Assembly (NCBI RefSeq): GCF_000636015.1
Contig: NZ_JFZJ01000008.1
Coordinates: forward strand, 1-60,554
Length of the DNA stretch: 60,554 bases
Source: Rhodomicrobium udaipurense JA643
GTDB taxonomy: Bacteria; Pseudomonadota; Alphaproteobacteria; Rhizobiales; Rhodomicrobiaceae
Direction of reading: 5' to 3'
In this document: positions 8,515-17,465 of the stretch, piece after piece
Numbering within the stretch: position 1 is the stretch's first letter
How the letters are laid out: each line of letters starts with the position of its first letter
Made by a program: the position numbers and the translations under genes
The notes under the pieces: model-generated
The model's input: the letters and a program-made list of their open reading frames with translations, nothing else
What the model was told of the DNA's origin: nothing
Database searches by the model: none

Positions 8515-11310
8515 CTACTGGCAGGCTTTTCCCGCCTCGGTTTCCTGAAGCAGCGAAAGTATGCAGTTTCGCGTCTTCACATTGTGCGTGGAATAGATCT
8601 GCCCGTCGAGGAACGCCTGAAGTGGCGGCGACACCCACCAACTGAGCGACACGCTTTTATACTGCGCCTGCTCCTTTGTTTTCTCGCGGATGCGCATCGC
8701 GCGCGTTTGTTGTTTCGTAACCTCGTCCTTGTTCGAGAACTTGAGAATTTCCTTCAGAAAGAAATTCTCCCTCGGTTGCGGGCAAATGCTGATCTGCGCT
8801 ACCGAACGGACGCCGCCATTGAGTTGCTTCACCCGGTCCGGCAGTTCGACGATGGTTCCGTAGCCGCGCGCAATGCGCGTTGAATTCAGCGTCAGGATGT
8901 CCGAGATCGCAGCGCCGGGACGGAAGTCGGCTTGATCGGGGATGCGCGGGCGGGTGCCCGGATCGTTTCCGAGGCCGCAGACGCTCGTATCCTTGAACCA
9001 GTCGGGCTCGCTCGATACCTGAAGAATAAAGGGCTTCAGCCTGCTATCCTCCGCCTTGAGCGCTGCGGCGATTTCGAGCGCTGTCACGGCACCCGAATTG
9101 TCGAAGTAGCCGCCATCGACCACGCTGTCGACGATCTGCGCGCGCCTGTCGCGGATGCCCGCATGCGGCGACACAAAGGGCGAGCGTGAACTCACGCCAG
9201 CGGCGGAACTGAGCCGCACGTCGATCGAAACGGGCTTCCTGTCCTTGCAGCGCGCACGCGCCACCGGGCTGAAATACGACGGCAGGGCGCGGGCGATCTC
9301 GTCGAGCGTGCCGATGTCGGGAAAGGCGTTCGTGTTCGGGTCTTTATAGGGCGAGCACAGAAGTTCGTGCATGTCATAGGCATCGATGAAGAGCGCGTCG
9401 CCGGACTTGGTCGGCTCGGTCATCGTGACCGGCGTTACGATCACTCGGCGACCGGTTTCGTTCGAGGCAGCGTTGAGGAACAGGAGCGGCGTCCAACTCG
9501 CGGGCGTCGGCGCCATGGCCAGAAGCGGCCCCGACAAGGGCGATGTCGCGCGCGTCGTCCCGTAGATGCCGTTGAAGGCGTCCTCCCAAGCGGTTTCGAG
9601 CACGCCCGCCCGGTCGAGCACGAACGGCAGCCGCGACAGGGTCAGCACGTCGCGGGCGAGAAAGCCGATGGAAACCGGCGAAATGAAATCGTTGGAGAGC
9701 GCAGCCTGAAGCGCGTCCTTGTATCCCACGAAATCGGTGAGGAAGGTGCGCGTCAGCGCCTCGCCGCCGCTCGAACGAACAGCGTTCGCGGCCTCAAGGT
9801 TGGCCGTTGCTACATTCGGAAACCAGAGCCGCTGGCGAAACAGCGCGGCCTTGAGATCCGCGGTGCTCGTCGCCTGATGCGTCTTGAGCGCACTCGCGTA
9901 GAAGGCCGCGCCGACGGAACTGCCCGACACGCTCGAAATTGCGAACAGCTGCAGATGAAAAGGCCGCACCGCGCTGGTCTTCGACCGTTCGAGGCTGTCG
10001 TCCTCCAATGAGCCGAGCACGCTTGCGAGAAGGAAAGCCGCACGGCTCCCGCCGCCTTCCCCCGACACGATGATGGGACGCGGGCAGTCGGCGAGTTCCT
10101 TTGCGTCCGGCGCTAGCCATTCGCAGCCGCGCGCGTCCCAGCCGCTGGCGGTCTTCCAGCCCTTGACCGCGTCGGTGAAACGGGTGGGCCGGAGCGTGGA
10201 CCGCTGGTCCTCCGCTATCGTGGCGACACGAACGTCGTGCCCGTCGCCGATGAAGAACGTGAGGCCGATGGCGACGACGACGAGCGCCGCGATGAACGGA
10301 AACTGGAAGCGGTTCGAAAGCAGCGCGAGGAACGCGATGAAGGGCAACCACGCGCCGAATACCACGAACAAGAACGAGGCCCGCTTCAGGTAGAGCGTGT
10401 CGCCGACGAAATCGAGGGTCTGCTGAACGCCGGGGCTGGATGTCAGATCCGGGAATGAGAACAGCTGCTGCACCGTCTCCGAGTAGGACATGAAATGGAT
10501 CGCGACGAGGATCAGCAGGAAGACCGTGAGGCGGATCATGTACCGCCACATGAATTCCTTCACGCGCTGCGCGGCGATCCATGTCTCCATGCTGAGCCAC
10601 GCCGGTTTCAACCCGGACAGGTGCATGTCCATGGCGTCGAGGTCGAGCGTGGTTTTCCGCGTCCAGCGTTCGATGCGGATCAGCGAGCGCTTGAAGCCTT
10701 CGGCATCCTTGATCTCGCGGCGGGCCATCGCGCGCCCGTAGCCGCGCAGGAACACATCGCGGAAGATCACCAGCAGCAGCACCACGGCCGTGGCGATCAG
10801 AAGCGTGATGAGATGCGTTTCGAGCAGGCGGCGGATCGGCGCTTCGTATTTGTTGCCGCCGTCCTGCAAGGGCACGGGCAGGTTGTTCGCGGCGGCGACG
10901 ATGCCGACCAGCACGGCGATGAAGGCGAAGACGACGAACAGGCTCGGCAGCCGGAAGACGTAGAACTTGAACCGCGTCTCGTTGTCTATGCCGATGACAT
11001 CGTAATTCTGCTGGAGCAGGAGCCGCGACGTGAAGACGAGCGGCAGCGCCCAGATGAAGATGCCGATGGCGTAGAAACCCGCCCAGTAGACGATCTCCTG
11101 AGCCCAGTAGGGGCGGGCGTCGAACAGCAGATCCTGCACCTGCGGCAGGCTCGAAAATGCAAATAGCGCGATGACGAGGCTCAACACGCTGAAGAACGAG
11201 ATGCCGACTGTCGCGCGAGTGAAAAGCCTGATGCGCGAGACCCGCCTGGGGGCTTGACCGGTGGGAGCCGGCTGGCTCGTGGGTGGGGAAGCTGTCTCGG
11301 TTTCCAACAT
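8515..11310 (-). CDS. Membrane-anchored patatin-like phospholipase
   Basis: 931 residues from ATG 11310 with AGGAG nine bases upstream. The N-terminal 400 residues contain about eight membrane helices in groups (near 40-60, 75-100, 125-150, 180-200, 270-290, 325-365). The C-terminal half is a patatin-like hydrolase: oxyanion loop SGEGGGSRAAFLLA, nucleophile elbow SVSGSSVGAAF (Gly-Ser-Ser-Val-Gly), and the aspartate motif VDGGYFDNSGAVTALEIA, completing a Ser-Asp dyad. The most likely activity is release of fatty acids from lipids on one side of the membrane. Final residues include a Cys (EAGKACQ). It stands alone, downstream of nothing in its orientation for 150 bases. Confidence 0.8.
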   Translation of the reverse strand: MLETETASPPTSQPAPTGQAPRRVSRIRLFTRATVGISFFSVLSLVIALFAFSSLPQVQDLLFDARPYWAQEIVYWAGFYAIGIFIWALPLVFTSRLLLQQNYDVIGIDNETRFKFYVFRLPSLFVVFAFIAVLVGIVAAANNLPVPLQDGGNKYEAPIRRLLETHLITLLIATAVVLLLVIFRDVFLRGYGRAMARREIKDAEGFKRSLIRIERWTRKTTLDLDAMDMHLSGLKPAWLSMETWIAAQRVKEFMWRYMIRLTVFLLILVAIHFMSYSETVQQLFSFPDLTSSPGVQQTLDFVGDTLYLKRASFLFVVFGAWLPFIAFLALLSNRFQFPFIAALVVVAIGLTFFIGDGHDVRVATIAEDQRSTLRPTRFTDAVKGWKTASGWDARGCEWLAPDAKELADCPRPIIVSGEGGGSRAAFLLASVLGSLEDDSLERSKTSAVRPFHLQLFAISSVSGSSVGAAFYASALKTHQATSTADLKAALFRQRLWFPNVATANLEAANAVRSSGGEALTRTFLTDFVGYKDALQAALSNDFISPVSIGFLARDVLTLSRLPFVLDRAGVLETAWEDAFNGIYGTTRATSPLSGPLLAMAPTPASWTPLLFLNAASNETGRRVIVTPVTMTEPTKSGDALFIDAYDMHELLCSPYKDPNTNAFPDIGTLDEIARALPSYFSPVARARCKDRKPVSIDVRLSSAAGVSSRSPFVSPHAGIRDRRAQIVDSVVDGGYFDNSGAVTALEIAAALKAEDSRLKPFILQVSSEPDWFKDTSVCGLGNDPGTRPRIPDQADFRPGAAISDILTLNSTRIARGYGTIVELPDRVKQLNGGVRSVAQISICPQPRENFFLKEILKFSNKDEVTKQQTRAMRIREKTKEQAQYKSVSLSWWVSPPLQAFLDGQIYSTHNVKTRNCILSLLQETEAGKACQ

Positions 11311-11468
11311 GGCCCGCGCTCCTGGCTGAAACGGCTTAAGGAATGCGCGAGGCTTGACGCACGCATTCGGCCCGATCATGGCGAGCGGCGTGTGGATCGA
11401 TCAAATTTGAGGGATGTGCCCAGATTGTCGCGAACTGTATCTTCGCGGTGCCGGTCCGGCCGAACCTG

Positions 11469-12389
11469 TTAGCGCGTGCGCATCGGCGCGATGGCGAGGC
11501 CGAAGAACGCCGGGTCTTCCTTCAGCATGAGGGCGATGGGAACCGCCTTCAGTCGGTCCGACATCGGCCCCTTGTTCTCGAACGCGCCACGCATCGCGCG
11601 CGGATCGGTGGCGGCGCAGCCCTTGGCGACGCTGCCGACAAGGAACACACCGTCCCACGCCGTATAGGCAAGCGTCAGGTCGCCGAGCACGCTTCCGGTG
11701 ATTTCGGCGAAGAGACGGATTGTGGCGGCGGCGGCGGGATCGTACGCGGCATTGGCGCAGATATCGCGCGCGGACAGCCCGTCATCGCGTCCGCTAAGCG
11801 CGGCGTGTAGATGGACAAGGCCACGCCCGGAAAGAGCGTGCTCCACGGAGGGAAAGGCCGACCGCAAACCAGCAGGGGCATCGTCTGGCAGGCGCAGCGA
11901 CATATGCCCCGCCTCGCTCGGACACGAGACCCACACGTTCGCCACCTTGAACAGCGCCGCCGCGCCGAAGCCCGTGCCGATATTCGCGATGAGGAGGCGC
12001 CTTGCGCGGCTCAGGTCCGGTGCCGGGCCGCTCAACAGCGCGTAATCCGGCTCCGTCAGTGTGAGCGCACCATAGGCCGCCGCCTCGACATCGTTGAGCA
12101 GCGTGCAGGGCGCACATACCTCCGCCTCGACCTCCGCCTCGCGGATCGTCCAGGCGATATTCGTCAGGTGAATTTCGCCCGCCGCGACAGGCCCAGCCGC
12201 GCCGATGGCGACCGAAGCGCAGCCCGCAAGACCGCCGGTCTCAGCCGCATAGACGCGCATCGCATGGATGAAGCTTTCGAAGCGCGCGCCTTGGTAAGCG
12301 CGGCGCTCAGCAACGACAAGGCCATCGAACACGCGCGCGAACCGCACATTCGTGCCGCCCACGTCGGCGATGAGACGCCACGGCGTCAC
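11469..12389 (-). CDS. glk: Glucokinase
   Basis: 306 residues, GTG start whose bases overlap the otsA stop (GTGA). Phosphorylates glucose to glucose 6-phosphate with ATP. Family features: phosphate-1 motif IADVGGTNVRFA at the N terminus, LLNDVEAAAYGA with the catalytic aspartate (NDVEA region), ANIGTGFGAAALF as the adenosine loop, and EAGHMSL as the sugar-binding EAGH. It is the last gene of the otsB-GH15-otsA-glk operon, which places it to recapture glucose released from trehalose or other alpha-glucosides. Confidence 0.93.
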   Translation of the reverse strand: MTPWRLIADVGGTNVRFARVFDGLVVAERRAYQGARFESFIHAMRVYAAETGGLAGCASVAIGAAGPVAAGEIHLTNIAWTIREAEVEAEVCAPCTLLNDVEAAAYGALTLTEPDYALLSGPAPDLSRARRLLIANIGTGFGAAALFKVANVWVSCPSEAGHMSLRLPDDAPAGLRSAFPSVEHALSGRGLVHLHAALSGRDDGLSARDICANAAYDPAAAATIRLFAEITGSVLGDLTLAYTAWDGVFLVGSVAKGCAATDPRAMRGAFENKGPMSDRLKAVPIALMLKEDPAFFGLAIAPMRTR

Positions 12390-13774
12390 GCCACGACCTC
12401 CGGCGCACCTTCGGCCAGCACCTTGAGGAAGCTCTTGCGCCAGAACGCGACGTCATGCGTGCGAATGCGCGATATGAGCGCGGAGTGGCGCTCCACGCGC
12501 TCTTCGAGCGGCATGCGAAGCGCGGTCTGCATCGCGTTGGCCATGTCATCGATGTCGTACGGGTTCACGATCAGCGCCTCTTCGAGTTCTTCCGCCGCGC
12601 CCGCAAATTTCGACAGCACGAGCACGCCCGGATCTTCCTCATCCTGCGCGGCCACGTATTCCTTGGCAACTAGGTTCATGCCGTCGCGCAGCGGCGTGAC
12701 AAGGCCCACCTCGCTGCCCCTGAACAGAGCCGCCAGCGTATCGCGCGGCATCGCCCGGTGTACATAGCGCAATGGCGTCCAGTCGAAATCGCCGAACTCG
12801 CCGTTGATCGCGCCGGAGAGGCCCTCCAACTCCTCGCGGATGTTGGCGTAGGCTTCAACCTCGATGCGGGTCGGCGGCGCGATCTGCATCAGCGTCACGG
12901 CCTTCCAGTGCTCGGGGTGCATTTCGAGGAACTTGCGAAACGCCTTGAAGCGCTCGGGCAGGCCCTTCGTGTAATCGAGGCGGTCCACGCCGATGATGTG
13001 CGAGCGCACGACCGTTCGGCGGTTGAGCCGCTCGATCTGCGAATCGGCCTCCGGCGTTTGTGCGGCGTTGGCAAATTCATCGACATCGATGCCGATGGGA
13101 AAGGCCCGCGCGATCACGGTGCGGCCGTAAGCGCGAACCCTGTCATCGTCCAGAATTTCGCCGTCCGCGTGGTTCTCTATGAAACGATGGAAATTGCTGA
13201 CGTCGTTTTCGGTCTGAAAGCCGATCACGTCGAACTGGAACAGCGCTTCGACAAGCCATTCATGCGTCGGGATGGCTTGCAACAGTTCCGGCGGTGGAAA
13301 CGGGATATGCAGGAAAAAGCCGAGCCGCTGCTTCGCGCCGAGCGCGCGCAATTCGCTGGCGAACGAGATCAGGTGGTAGTCGTGCGCCCAGACGACGTCG
13401 TTAGGCGCGAGAAGCGGAGCCAGCGCCGTCGCGAAGTTGCAGTTGACGCGCTTGTAACCTTCGAAATAGCCCGGTTCGAAATGCACGAGGTCGAGCCGAT
13501 AGTGGCAGACCGGCCAGAGCACCTTGTTCGCGAAGCCGAGATAATATTCTTCGTAGTCCCGCTCGGTCATCGGGATAGTGGCGGTTGTGACCGCGCCGTT
13601 CTCGTTCTTCGACACCGCAGCGGGCTCGCCTCCTTCGACGAGCTTTCCGTCCCAGCCGAACCAGATGCCGCCGACCGTGCGCAACGCATCGCCGAGCGCG
13701 ACCGCAAGGCCACCTGACTGCACCTGGGCTTCGAGATCCGCGACACGGTTCGAAACGATGATGAGACGGCTCAA
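12386..13774 (-). CDS. otsA: Trehalose-6-phosphate synthase
   Basis: 462 residues. The start chosen is TTG at 13774, which gives MSRLIIVSNRV, the usual opening of OtsA; GGGAGG lies 7 bases before it and the TTG overlaps the stop of the GH15 gene (TTGA). An upstream ATG (13789) is possible but would put the ribosome site inside the gene. Joins UDP-glucose and glucose 6-phosphate. Seen: VWAHDYHLISFASELR, IGFFLHIPFP-type segment, GVDRLDYTKGLPERFKAF, and LVAKEYVAAQDEEDPGVLVLSKFAGAAEEL for nucleotide-sugar binding. Part of a four-gene trehalose operon. Confidence 0.95.
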   Translation of the reverse strand: MSRLIIVSNRVADLEAQVQSGGLAVALGDALRTVGGIWFGWDGKLVEGGEPAAVSKNENGAVTTATIPMTERDYEEYYLGFANKVLWPVCHYRLDLVHFEPGYFEGYKRVNCNFATALAPLLAPNDVVWAHDYHLISFASELRALGAKQRLGFFLHIPFPPPELLQAIPTHEWLVEALFQFDVIGFQTENDVSNFHRFIENHADGEILDDDRVRAYGRTVIARAFPIGIDVDEFANAAQTPEADSQIERLNRRTVVRSHIIGVDRLDYTKGLPERFKAFRKFLEMHPEHWKAVTLMQIAPPTRIEVEAYANIREELEGLSGAINGEFGDFDWTPLRYVHRAMPRDTLAALFRGSEVGLVTPLRDGMNLVAKEYVAAQDEEDPGVLVLSKFAGAAEELEEALIVNPYDIDDMANAMQTALRMPLEERVERHSALISRIRTHDVAFWRKSFLKVLAEGAPEVVA

Positions 13775-15567
13775 ACGAAAGCCTCCCATGGCTTGGACAG
13801 GCGCGTTGCCCCGTTGATGATGCCGACCATGGAATAAGTTTGAGGGAAATTGCCCCAGGCCGCGCCCGTGACCGGATCGGTATCCTCAGACATAAGTCCC
13901 AAATGGTTACGGGCGTTCAAAAGCGACTGGAAAATTTCCCGCGCCTGCTCGCTTTTTCCAACGCGGGCCAGTGCATCGAGCCGCCAGAACGCGCAAATGT
14001 TGAAGGCTGTTTCGGGAACGCCGAAATCGTCGGCCGCTTCGTAACGCATCATGAACGGCCCGCGACCCAGCACTTTCTCAAGCTGGGTGACGGTGGAAAG
14101 AAAGCGCGGGTCCTGTCCATCGATGAAACCGAGTTCGCCCATCAGAAGCACGCTTGCGTCCAGATGCTCGCCGCCAAAGCTCTCGACGAAAGCCTTGCGC
14201 TTATCTGACCATGCGCAGGTAACAATCTTATGCCGGATAAGTTCGGCGCGCTCACGCCAGAAAGCGACACGGTTGTGCTCGCCGACATAGGACGCGAGCT
14301 TCGCCAGACGGTCGCACGCGGCCCAGCACATGACGCTTGACGAGGTGTGCACGCGGGCGCGGTTACGAAGTTCCCAGATGCCCGCGTCCGGCACGTCGTG
14401 CAGCTTGAACGCCTGCTCGCCGACATGTTCGAGCCGGCGGAAATCTTCCACGCCCGCGCGCGTCAGGAGGCGCTTGTCGATGAAGGCCTGCGCCGCGCCG
14501 AGGATCAGGTTGCCGTAGGTGTCGTGCTGGAAATGCTCGTAGGCCTGATTGCCGATGCGCACCGGGCCGTTATCCACGCCGCTTGCGCTCTGGAAGCCGG
14601 GCAGAGCTGCCGCCGTGCTTTCGAACAGGTCTTTCTCAAGCGCGATCCCATAGACAGGCTGGATGTGCTCATCCGAAGAAGCGACGATGTTCATGATCCA
14701 GCGGTAATAATTCTCAAGCGTGCGGCCCGCCGAGAGGCTCGTCAGCGCGCGGATCACGAAATAGGCGTCGCGCACCCAGCAATAGCGGTAGTCCCAGTTA
14801 CGGCCCGTGCCCGGAGCTTCGGGGATGCTGGTCGTCATCGCGGCCACGATGGCGCCTGTCGGCTCGTAGGAGCAGAGCTTCAGGGTGACGGCCGCGCGGA
14901 TCACCGCTTCCTGCCACTCCGGCTGAAGCGCCAGTCTGCCGCTCCAGTTCTGCCAATAGACGGTTGTCTGCTCTTCAAAATCGCGGGCAATGTTGAAGGG
15001 GCTGTCCGTCAGCGTCTCATCGGGGCCCATCACGAAATGGATCGGCTCGGTGAGATTGAAGACTGTCTCCTCCAACACGTAGTCGACAGGCGCGTCGGTC
15101 GTCACGCGCACCGTCATGTCGGGGCCGATGAAGCGGATGTGGTTCGACCCGGAAGTGATCTGCGGCTCCACCGCGCCATAGCGGAAGCGGGGCCTGATGC
15201 GAACCCGGATGCGCGGCGACCCGTCTTTGGCGGTGATGGTGCGGATCAGTGTCTTCGGGCGAAAAGGACGGTTGCGCTTGTAGAAGCGTGGGATGAAGTC
15301 CGTAATCTCCACGGAGCCGCTTTCCGCATGCAGCACGGTTTTCAGAATGGCGGTGTTGGGAACGTAGAACTGCTCGGTCGATTTCAGCCCCGGCATCTCG
15401 ATCGTGAAAGCGCCATCGTCGGGATTGCGGTTCTTGCAGCCGAGAAGCTGATGAAACACCGGATCGCCATCGAAACGCGGAAGGCAGCACCACACGATGC
15501 GCGCGCTTGTGTCGACGAGGGCGCTGATATTGCAGTTTCCGATGAGGCCCAGATCGAGATTAGCCAT
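13771..15567 (-). CDS. Glycoside hydrolase family 15 protein (possible trehalase/glucoamylase)
   Basis: 598 residues, ATG 15567 with AAGGAC 12 bases upstream; it begins 5 bases after the otsB stop and its own stop overlaps the otsA start. GH15 features: N-terminal beta-sandwich domain (residues 1-230, IGNCNISALVDTSARIVWCC), then an (alpha/alpha)6 barrel with RNWDYRYCWVRDAYF, the glutamate-bearing VDNGPVRIGNQAYEHFQHDTYG, and the C-terminal FLMCSFWR-type region (AFNICAFWRLDALARVGK) and GNFPQTYSMVGIINGA. Family members cut alpha-glucosidic bonds with inversion; bacterial ones include trehalases. Position between otsB and otsA makes trehalose a likely substrate, which is inference. Cytoplasmic: no signal peptide. 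Confidence 0.88.
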   Translation of the reverse strand: MANLDLGLIGNCNISALVDTSARIVWCCLPRFDGDPVFHQLLGCKNRNPDDGAFTIEMPGLKSTEQFYVPNTAILKTVLHAESGSVEITDFIPRFYKRNRPFRPKTLIRTITAKDGSPRIRVRIRPRFRYGAVEPQITSGSNHIRFIGPDMTVRVTTDAPVDYVLEETVFNLTEPIHFVMGPDETLTDSPFNIARDFEEQTTVYWQNWSGRLALQPEWQEAVIRAAVTLKLCSYEPTGAIVAAMTTSIPEAPGTGRNWDYRYCWVRDAYFVIRALTSLSAGRTLENYYRWIMNIVASSDEHIQPVYGIALEKDLFESTAAALPGFQSASGVDNGPVRIGNQAYEHFQHDTYGNLILGAAQAFIDKRLLTRAGVEDFRRLEHVGEQAFKLHDVPDAGIWELRNRARVHTSSSVMCWAACDRLAKLASYVGEHNRVAFWRERAELIRHKIVTCAWSDKRKAFVESFGGEHLDASVLLMGELGFIDGQDPRFLSTVTQLEKVLGRGPFMMRYEAADDFGVPETAFNICAFWRLDALARVGKSEQAREIFQSLLNARNHLGLMSEDTDPVTGAAWGNFPQTYSMVGIINGATRLSKPWEAFV

Positions 15568-15572
15568 TAAAC

Positions 15573-16319
15573 TCAACGTCCTTCAAATGTGCCGGCGGTG
15601 GCATAGAGCCAGGAGAGGAACGACGAAACGTCCGGGACGCGATATTGCGCTGCGCTTTCGCCCGGACCGACCTTCGCGGTGATGCCCCCCAAAGCGTTCA
15701 CAACGAGGATCGCGTCTTCGTCGGTTGCGTCGTCGCCCGCGAAGAACGGGACGCGCCCCTGAAACGGCGGTTGTTGCATCAACAGGGCGATGGCCGTGCC
15801 TTTCGTCGCGCGATGCAGCCGAAGCTCGACAACCATCTTGCCATGCGTGAGAACGAAGCCGGACAGGGGTGCCGCCAATTCCTTCACGAGAGCAAGGCAA
15901 AGCGTTTCAAGCTCGGGGCGCAAGCGATAATGGATCGCGAGCGCGCCGCGCTTTCTTTCGAGAAGGAGACCGGGATTTTGAGCGGCGAAGTTGGCAAGCA
16001 CGCCCTCGATGCGCGCGCCCGCGGCATCGTCCGACGCCTCGGTGAGCCGGAAACCGCGCACATCCCTCAGTTCGTAACCATGGACGCCCGCGACCGGCAG
16101 TCTGAGCGGCGCGAGGAACCTGTCGATGGTGTCGATCTCTCGACCTGTCACGATGGCAAGTGCCCCGCCCGTGCCGGCGTGTAGCCTCGCGAGCGCAGCG
16201 GGCGTGCGCGGATCGACGGCGACCGCCGCAGGCGTGTCCGCGATCTCGGTCAGCGTGCCGTCGAAATCGAGAAAGAATGCGTATGCGCCGACGTTACTCA
16301 GGCTCGGCAGAAAATCCAT
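15573..16319 (-). CDS. otsB: Trehalose-6-phosphate phosphatase
   Basis: 248 residues from ATG 16319; the frame is open to a TTG at 16400, which would add 27 residues, and neither start has a clear ribosome site. HAD-superfamily enzyme that removes phosphate from trehalose 6-phosphate. Motif I FFLDFDGTLTEIAD near residue 20, motif II IVTGREIDTIDRFL, GVHGYELRDV, lysine in VELRLHRATKGTAI, and motif IV FAGDDATDEDAI. First gene of the operon otsB-GH15-otsA-glk, where all neighbours abut or overlap. Confidence 0.93.
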   Translation of the reverse strand: MDFLPSLSNVGAYAFFLDFDGTLTEIADTPAAVAVDPRTPAALARLHAGTGGALAIVTGREIDTIDRFLAPLRLPVAGVHGYELRDVRGFRLTEASDDAAGARIEGVLANFAAQNPGLLLERKRGALAIHYRLRPELETLCLALVKELAAPLSGFVLTHGKMVVELRLHRATKGTAIALLMQQPPFQGRVPFFAGDDATDEDAILVVNALGGITAKVGPGESAAQYRVPDVSSFLSWLYATAGTFEGR

Positions 16320-16511
16320 GGGCAACGTCCGGGGGGCTCGACCGCTCGGGCTATCAACTGGGAACGAGCGGGCGGGAGTGTCGAGTGAAGGCACAGTCAA
16401 TTTCTCGCGGGTAACAAAAACGAAAGCGGGCTCGGGAAACGGCCTGCCGTCGAGATATGCGGTAGCTGGAGATAAGCCGCAATAGAAGAATAAAGTGCTG
16501 ATTTTATGGCA

Positions 16512-17324
16512 TTATTTGTGAAGCCCAAGCTTCGAGCGAACAATGTGCCAAGCATCGCACACCGGCTTGAAGCCCAGTTTTGCATAACAGCGGTTGGATG
16601 CAGGATTGCTTTTGTGGACATAAAGGCATGCAAACGCGCGGCCTTCGGAAAAGAGCTGCTGCGCAACGACCGCGGTGATTGCGCCTGCATACCCGCGCCC
16701 GCGAAACCCCGGCAGCGTATAAACGGAATTGATCGCGCCCGCCGTGCGGTTGCGCCGTCCGATTGCGGCCATTGAGACAGGCACGCCGCCCGCGATCCAC
16801 ACCCAGTGACGGTGTTCGCCAAGAGCCGCGAGAAGCCGTTCATCCGATGGGCAGTCGTCACGCGGAACCGCCTCGCGAATGAAGCCCGCGATCCAATCCC
16901 GGAAAAGCGGCAGATCCGGCGTCGCCAACAATCGAGAGAATCCTTCGACGCTCGGCGCCGCTGGCTCTTGATCGAGCGAAAGGATCGCTTGCGGAATTTT
17001 CTCGTCAAACACGATCCCGTGCTCGCGGGCGCGTTCGGCGAACTGAAGCGCGGTGTCGCCGGTGCCGACGACGTCCGCAAAATCGAGACCTACGGCCAGA
17101 TCGGCGAAGCGGCGGCATTCGTCCCGCGAAAGATTGCATAGAAGCAACGGAAAGCCCGGCGTCTGAAGCGCGCACGCGCCCGGATGTCCAAGCGTCCAGT
17201 ATTTGATACCGCCCGCTTCGCCTTGGGTGCGCAGCCGCTCGATGATGCTCAGCGGCAGATTGTGCCGGACAGCGTCGGACTCAAGCGCAGCCTGATGGAA
17301 ATCGGCAAAGTCAATCGGATTCAT
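16512..17324 (-). CDS. FR47-like GNAT acetyltransferase
   Basis: 270 residues from ATG 17324 with AAAGGGGG about 8 bases upstream; a longer reading to 17423 lacks a site. The C-terminal 110 residues are a GNAT domain: AINSVYTLPGFRGRGYAGAI holds the acetyl-CoA pyrophosphate loop (GFRGRGYAG), followed by RAFACLYVHKSNPASNRCY and KLGFKPVCDAW. The N-terminal half (residues 1-150) is the extra domain typical of the FR47 group. Substrate unknown. It sits at the left edge of the second phage block, divergent from the tail fibre, and may be host. Confidence 0.8.
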   Translation of the reverse strand: MNPIDFADFHQAALESDAVRHNLPLSIIERLRTQGEAGGIKYWTLGHPGACALQTPGFPLLLCNLSRDECRRFADLAVGLDFADVVGTGDTALQFAERAREHGIVFDEKIPQAILSLDQEPAAPSVEGFSRLLATPDLPLFRDWIAGFIREAVPRDDCPSDERLLAALGEHRHWVWIAGGVPVSMAAIGRRNRTAGAINSVYTLPGFRGRGYAGAITAVVAQQLFSEGRAFACLYVHKSNPASNRCYAKLGFKPVCDAWHIVRSKLGLHK

Positions 17325-17465
17325 CGGCGCCCCCTTTGACATCGCGATGTCCATGCGCCGCCCCGAGCCGAACGGGTGCGCTCGCGCGAACCGCTTGTGA
17401 GCGCCGGTCCAAACGGTCCGCACCGCATGCCGCCAGAGACCTTAACACAACAATGGAGCCTACGC

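Noticed and set aside
16397..17080. 227-codon frame overlapping the FR47-like acetyltransferase
   Set aside because: Same strand, shifted frame; the acetyltransferase motifs are in the other frame with a good ribosome site.
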